NCBI RefSeq assembly: GCF_009749465.1
Contig: NZ_WBIS01000011.1
Coordinates: 1 to 53,006 of the forward strand
Origin: Agromyces terreus
GTDB taxonomy: Bacteria; Actinomycetota; Actinomycetes; Actinomycetales; Microbacteriaceae
Direction: 5' to 3'
DNA: 53,006 nucleotides
Each line of letters starts with the position of its first letter. Position 1 is the stretch's first letter. This document shows positions 51,880 through 53,006 of the stretch, in pieces. A program made the position numbers and the translations under genes. The notes beneath the pieces were generated by a model. That model was not told where the DNA came from. It did not search any database and saw only the letters and a program-made list of their open reading frames with translations.

Positions 51880-52356
51880 ATGTCCAACCCGCTCAAGAAG
51901 ACCATGGTCTACCTCGGCCTCGCGGACGAGGAGTTCGAGACCGAGCAACGAGAAGCGTCGGCGCCCGCGCCGGCATCGCCGGTCGTGCACGCCGCGCCGG
52001 CACCGAAGACGGGGGCGGCCGTCACGCCGCTCCGGAAGCATCCTGTACAACCGAGCACCCCGCAGGCGGAGATGAACGAGATCCTCACCGTGCACCCGCG
52101 TCAGTACCGCGACGCGCAGGTCATCGCCGAGTCCTTCCGTGAGGGAGTCCCGGTCATCATCAACCTGTCGCAGATGTCGGATGCCGACGCGCGGCGCCTC
52201 ATCGACTTCGCCAGCGGGCTCTCCCAGGGCCTCAACGGCAAGATCGAGCGCGTCACGAGCAAGGTGTTCCTGCTTTCGCCGTCGCACGTCGTGGTCTCCG
52301 GCGAGGCCGGCGAGACCGAGGGCGACGTCGACGCGTCGTTCTTCACGCACGCGTAA
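51880..52356 (+). CDS. sepF: Z-ring anchor SepF
   Basis: A 158-residue protein. The N-terminal amphipathic membrane-binding helix is [14 protein letters not shown] (1-14); a Pro/Ala-rich linker (30-65) leads to the SepF core (about 68-150: [21 protein letters not shown] in outline, [20 protein letters not shown] in outline, and [10 protein letters not shown]). SepF tethers FtsZ to the membrane; actinobacteria lack FtsA, so it is essential there. GGAGG lies 5 nt before ATG. Confidence 0.93.
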   Translation: MSNPLKKTMVYLGLADEEFETEQREASAPAPASPVVHAAPAPKTGAAVTPLRKHPVQPSTPQAEMNEILTVHPRQYRDAQVIAESFREGVPVIINLSQMSDADARRLIDFASGLSQGLNGKIERVTSKVFLLSPSHVVVSGEAGETEGDVDASFFTHA

Positions 52357-52361
52357 AGGGC

Positions 52362-52667
52362 GTGGGTGCGCTGTCCGTCGTCTGGGGCATTCTCTACACA
52401 CTGCTCGTCATCTACTTCTTCGTGATGTGGGCGCGCTTCGTGCTCGACCTCATCCGGACGTTCAATCGATCCTGGCGGCCCCAAGGGGGCTGGCTGGTGG
52501 TCGTCGAGGTGGTCTACTCGGCGACCGATCCGCTCGTGCGGTTCTTCCGGCGGTTGATCCCGCCGATCCGCATCGGGCAGGTCGCGCTGGATCTGGGCTG
52601 GTCTCTGGCCATGCTCGTCGTGATCATGGCGATGACCGTCGTATCGTGGCTCGCAGCGGTCGCCTGA
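52362..52667 (+). CDS. YggT-family membrane protein
   Basis: A 101-residue protein with two hydrophobic regions (about 5-28 and 75-98) separated by the YggT motif ATDPLVRFFRRLIPPIRIG. The role is unclear; relatives are linked to osmotic tolerance and, by place, to division. The GTG 52362 start follows the sepF TAA by 5 nt, with AAAGGG very close ahead, so the exact start is less sure. Confidence 0.85.
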   Translation: MGALSVVWGILYTLLVIYFFVMWARFVLDLIRTFNRSWRPQGGWLVVVEVVYSATDPLVRFFRRLIPPIRIGQVALDLGWSLAMLVVIMAMTVVSWLAAVA

Positions 52668-52730
52668 CGATCTCCTGCGAACACGAGGCGCTGCATGACC
52701 CCGGCACTGGGGGAACCGGGTGGACTTTGC

Positions 52731-52736
52731 TACCGT
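52731..52736 (+). promoter_or_regulatory. -10 box of divIVA within an inverted repeat
   Basis: TACCGT, about 47 nt before ATG 52783, sits inside TGCTA-N5-TAGCA (52728-52742). No strong -35 is seen. The GAGGGTGAG ribosome site follows at 52769-52777. The 115-nt gap holds nothing else evident. Confidence 0.35.
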
Positions 52737-52782
52737 TTAGCAGAACGCAACGAACAGTTCGAAGATGTGAGGGTGAGAAGCC

Positions 52783-53006
52783 ATGGCGCTAACTCCGGAA
52801 GATGTGGTCAACAAGCGCTTCCAGGCGACGAAGTTCCGCGAGGGGTACGACCAGGATGAGGTCGACGACTTCCTCGACGAGGTCGTCGTCGAGCTTCGTC
52901 GACTGAATCAGGAGAACGAGGAGCTGCGCCAGCGCGTGTCGGCCGCCGAGGCGCGCGCCGCCGAGGCCGCCAAGTCCGCCGCCGCCGCTCCCGCCGCCGC
53001 CGCGCC
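52783..53006 (+). CDS. divIVA: DivIVA/Wag31 polar growth protein, 3' end cut off
   Basis: The first 74 residues are present; the gene runs off the window. MALTPEDVVNKRFQATKFREGYDQDEVDDFLDEVV in outline is the conserved DivIVA membrane-binding domain with the KFR-GYD turn, followed by the start of the coiled coil (ELRRLNQENEELRQRV) and an Ala-rich linker. In actinobacteria DivIVA/Wag31 marks poles and recruits the elongation machinery. It is the usual last gene of the cluster before ileS. Confidence 0.93.
   Translation, partial: MALTPEDVVNKRFQATKFREGYDQDEVDDFLDEVVVELRRLNQENEELRQRVSAAEARAAEAAKSAAAAPAAAA

Noticed and set aside
1..53006. tRNA, rRNA, CRISPR, insertion sequence, prophage or defence system
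   Set aside because: I looked for clover-leaf ends, tandem spaced repeats, transposase or integrase motifs and restriction/toxin genes and saw none that I could support.

Overview
The window is a high-GC chromosomal segment from an actinobacterium, most likely Microbacteriaceae (Agromyces/Leifsonia-like). The reasons are the GC-rich codon use, an idi-crtE-crtB-crtI-crtYe-crtYf-crtEb C50-carotenoid operon beside a divergent MarR regulator, GarA/FtsR/ResR and PknL/Rv2175c modules, and a complete actinobacterial dcw (division and cell wall) cluster. The genus is inference. I see no rRNA, tRNA, CRISPR array, insertion sequence, prophage or defence island, and coding density is very high.

Layout. 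1-176: low-complexity C-rich contig end, then a leaderless promoter. 0.2-7.6 kb: short housekeeping or accessory units (YihY membrane protein, a nitroreductase/PlsC pair sharing one open frame, a stand-alone LigD-type polymerase, a small alarmone synthetase, MBL hydrolase, YchJ, a secreted transglycosylase-like protein, GNAT, S4 protein). 7.65-13.4 kb: C50 carotenoid operon on the minus strand, every gene overlapping the next, with a palindromic operator in the gap to the MarR gene. 13.9-17.8 kb: NUDIX, DUF1295, CDP-alcohol transferase, then garA-ftsR-MerR(ResR-like). 17.9-24.2 kb: ParA-like ATPase, pyruvate carboxylase, second MinD/ParA-like ATPase, peptide deformylase. 24.3-35.0 kb: fadD, ROK glucokinase, plsC, aroG, PASTA kinase (PknL-like), LysM hydrolase, Rv2175c-like protein, idsA, DUF3040; as I recall it, this order resembles the mycobacterial segment running from fadD15 to mraZ. 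35.3-53.0 kb: mraZ-rsmH-ftsL-ftsI-murE-murF-mraY-murD-ftsW-murG-murC-ftsQ-ftsZ-yggS-sepF-yggT-divIVA, the last gene cut by the window end.

How it works together. The right third makes lipid II (MurE/F/C/D, MraY, MurG), polymerises and cross-links septal wall (FtsW, FtsI, FtsL, FtsQ), builds and anchors the Z ring (FtsZ, SepF) and directs polar growth (DivIVA). Candidate controllers lie in the same window: MraZ with three groups of 10-bp-phased GTGG boxes, FtsR (known in Corynebacterium as an ftsZ activator) with a candidate operator in front of ftsZ, and a PASTA kinase beside a LysM hydrolase. GGPP-type prenyl synthases (crtE, idsA) feed carotenoids and polyprenoids.

Most notable observations: (i) MurE has lost the usual DNPR and VSSHAL motifs, which fits a non-DAP (group B type) peptidoglycan; (ii) GTGG repeat sets around the mraZ promoter; (iii) an unusual number of starts with TANNNT ending about 6 nt before the start codon, and four cases where a TAG stop codon is itself the start of the next gene's -10 box; (iv) the octamer CGGATGCC/GGCATCCG, seen about 35 times by eye and clustered or paired in some gaps; (v) a nitroreductase and a PlsC gene joined in one open frame. 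I did not find a convincing wholly new multi-gene system; the novelty here is mostly regulatory and enzymatic detail.
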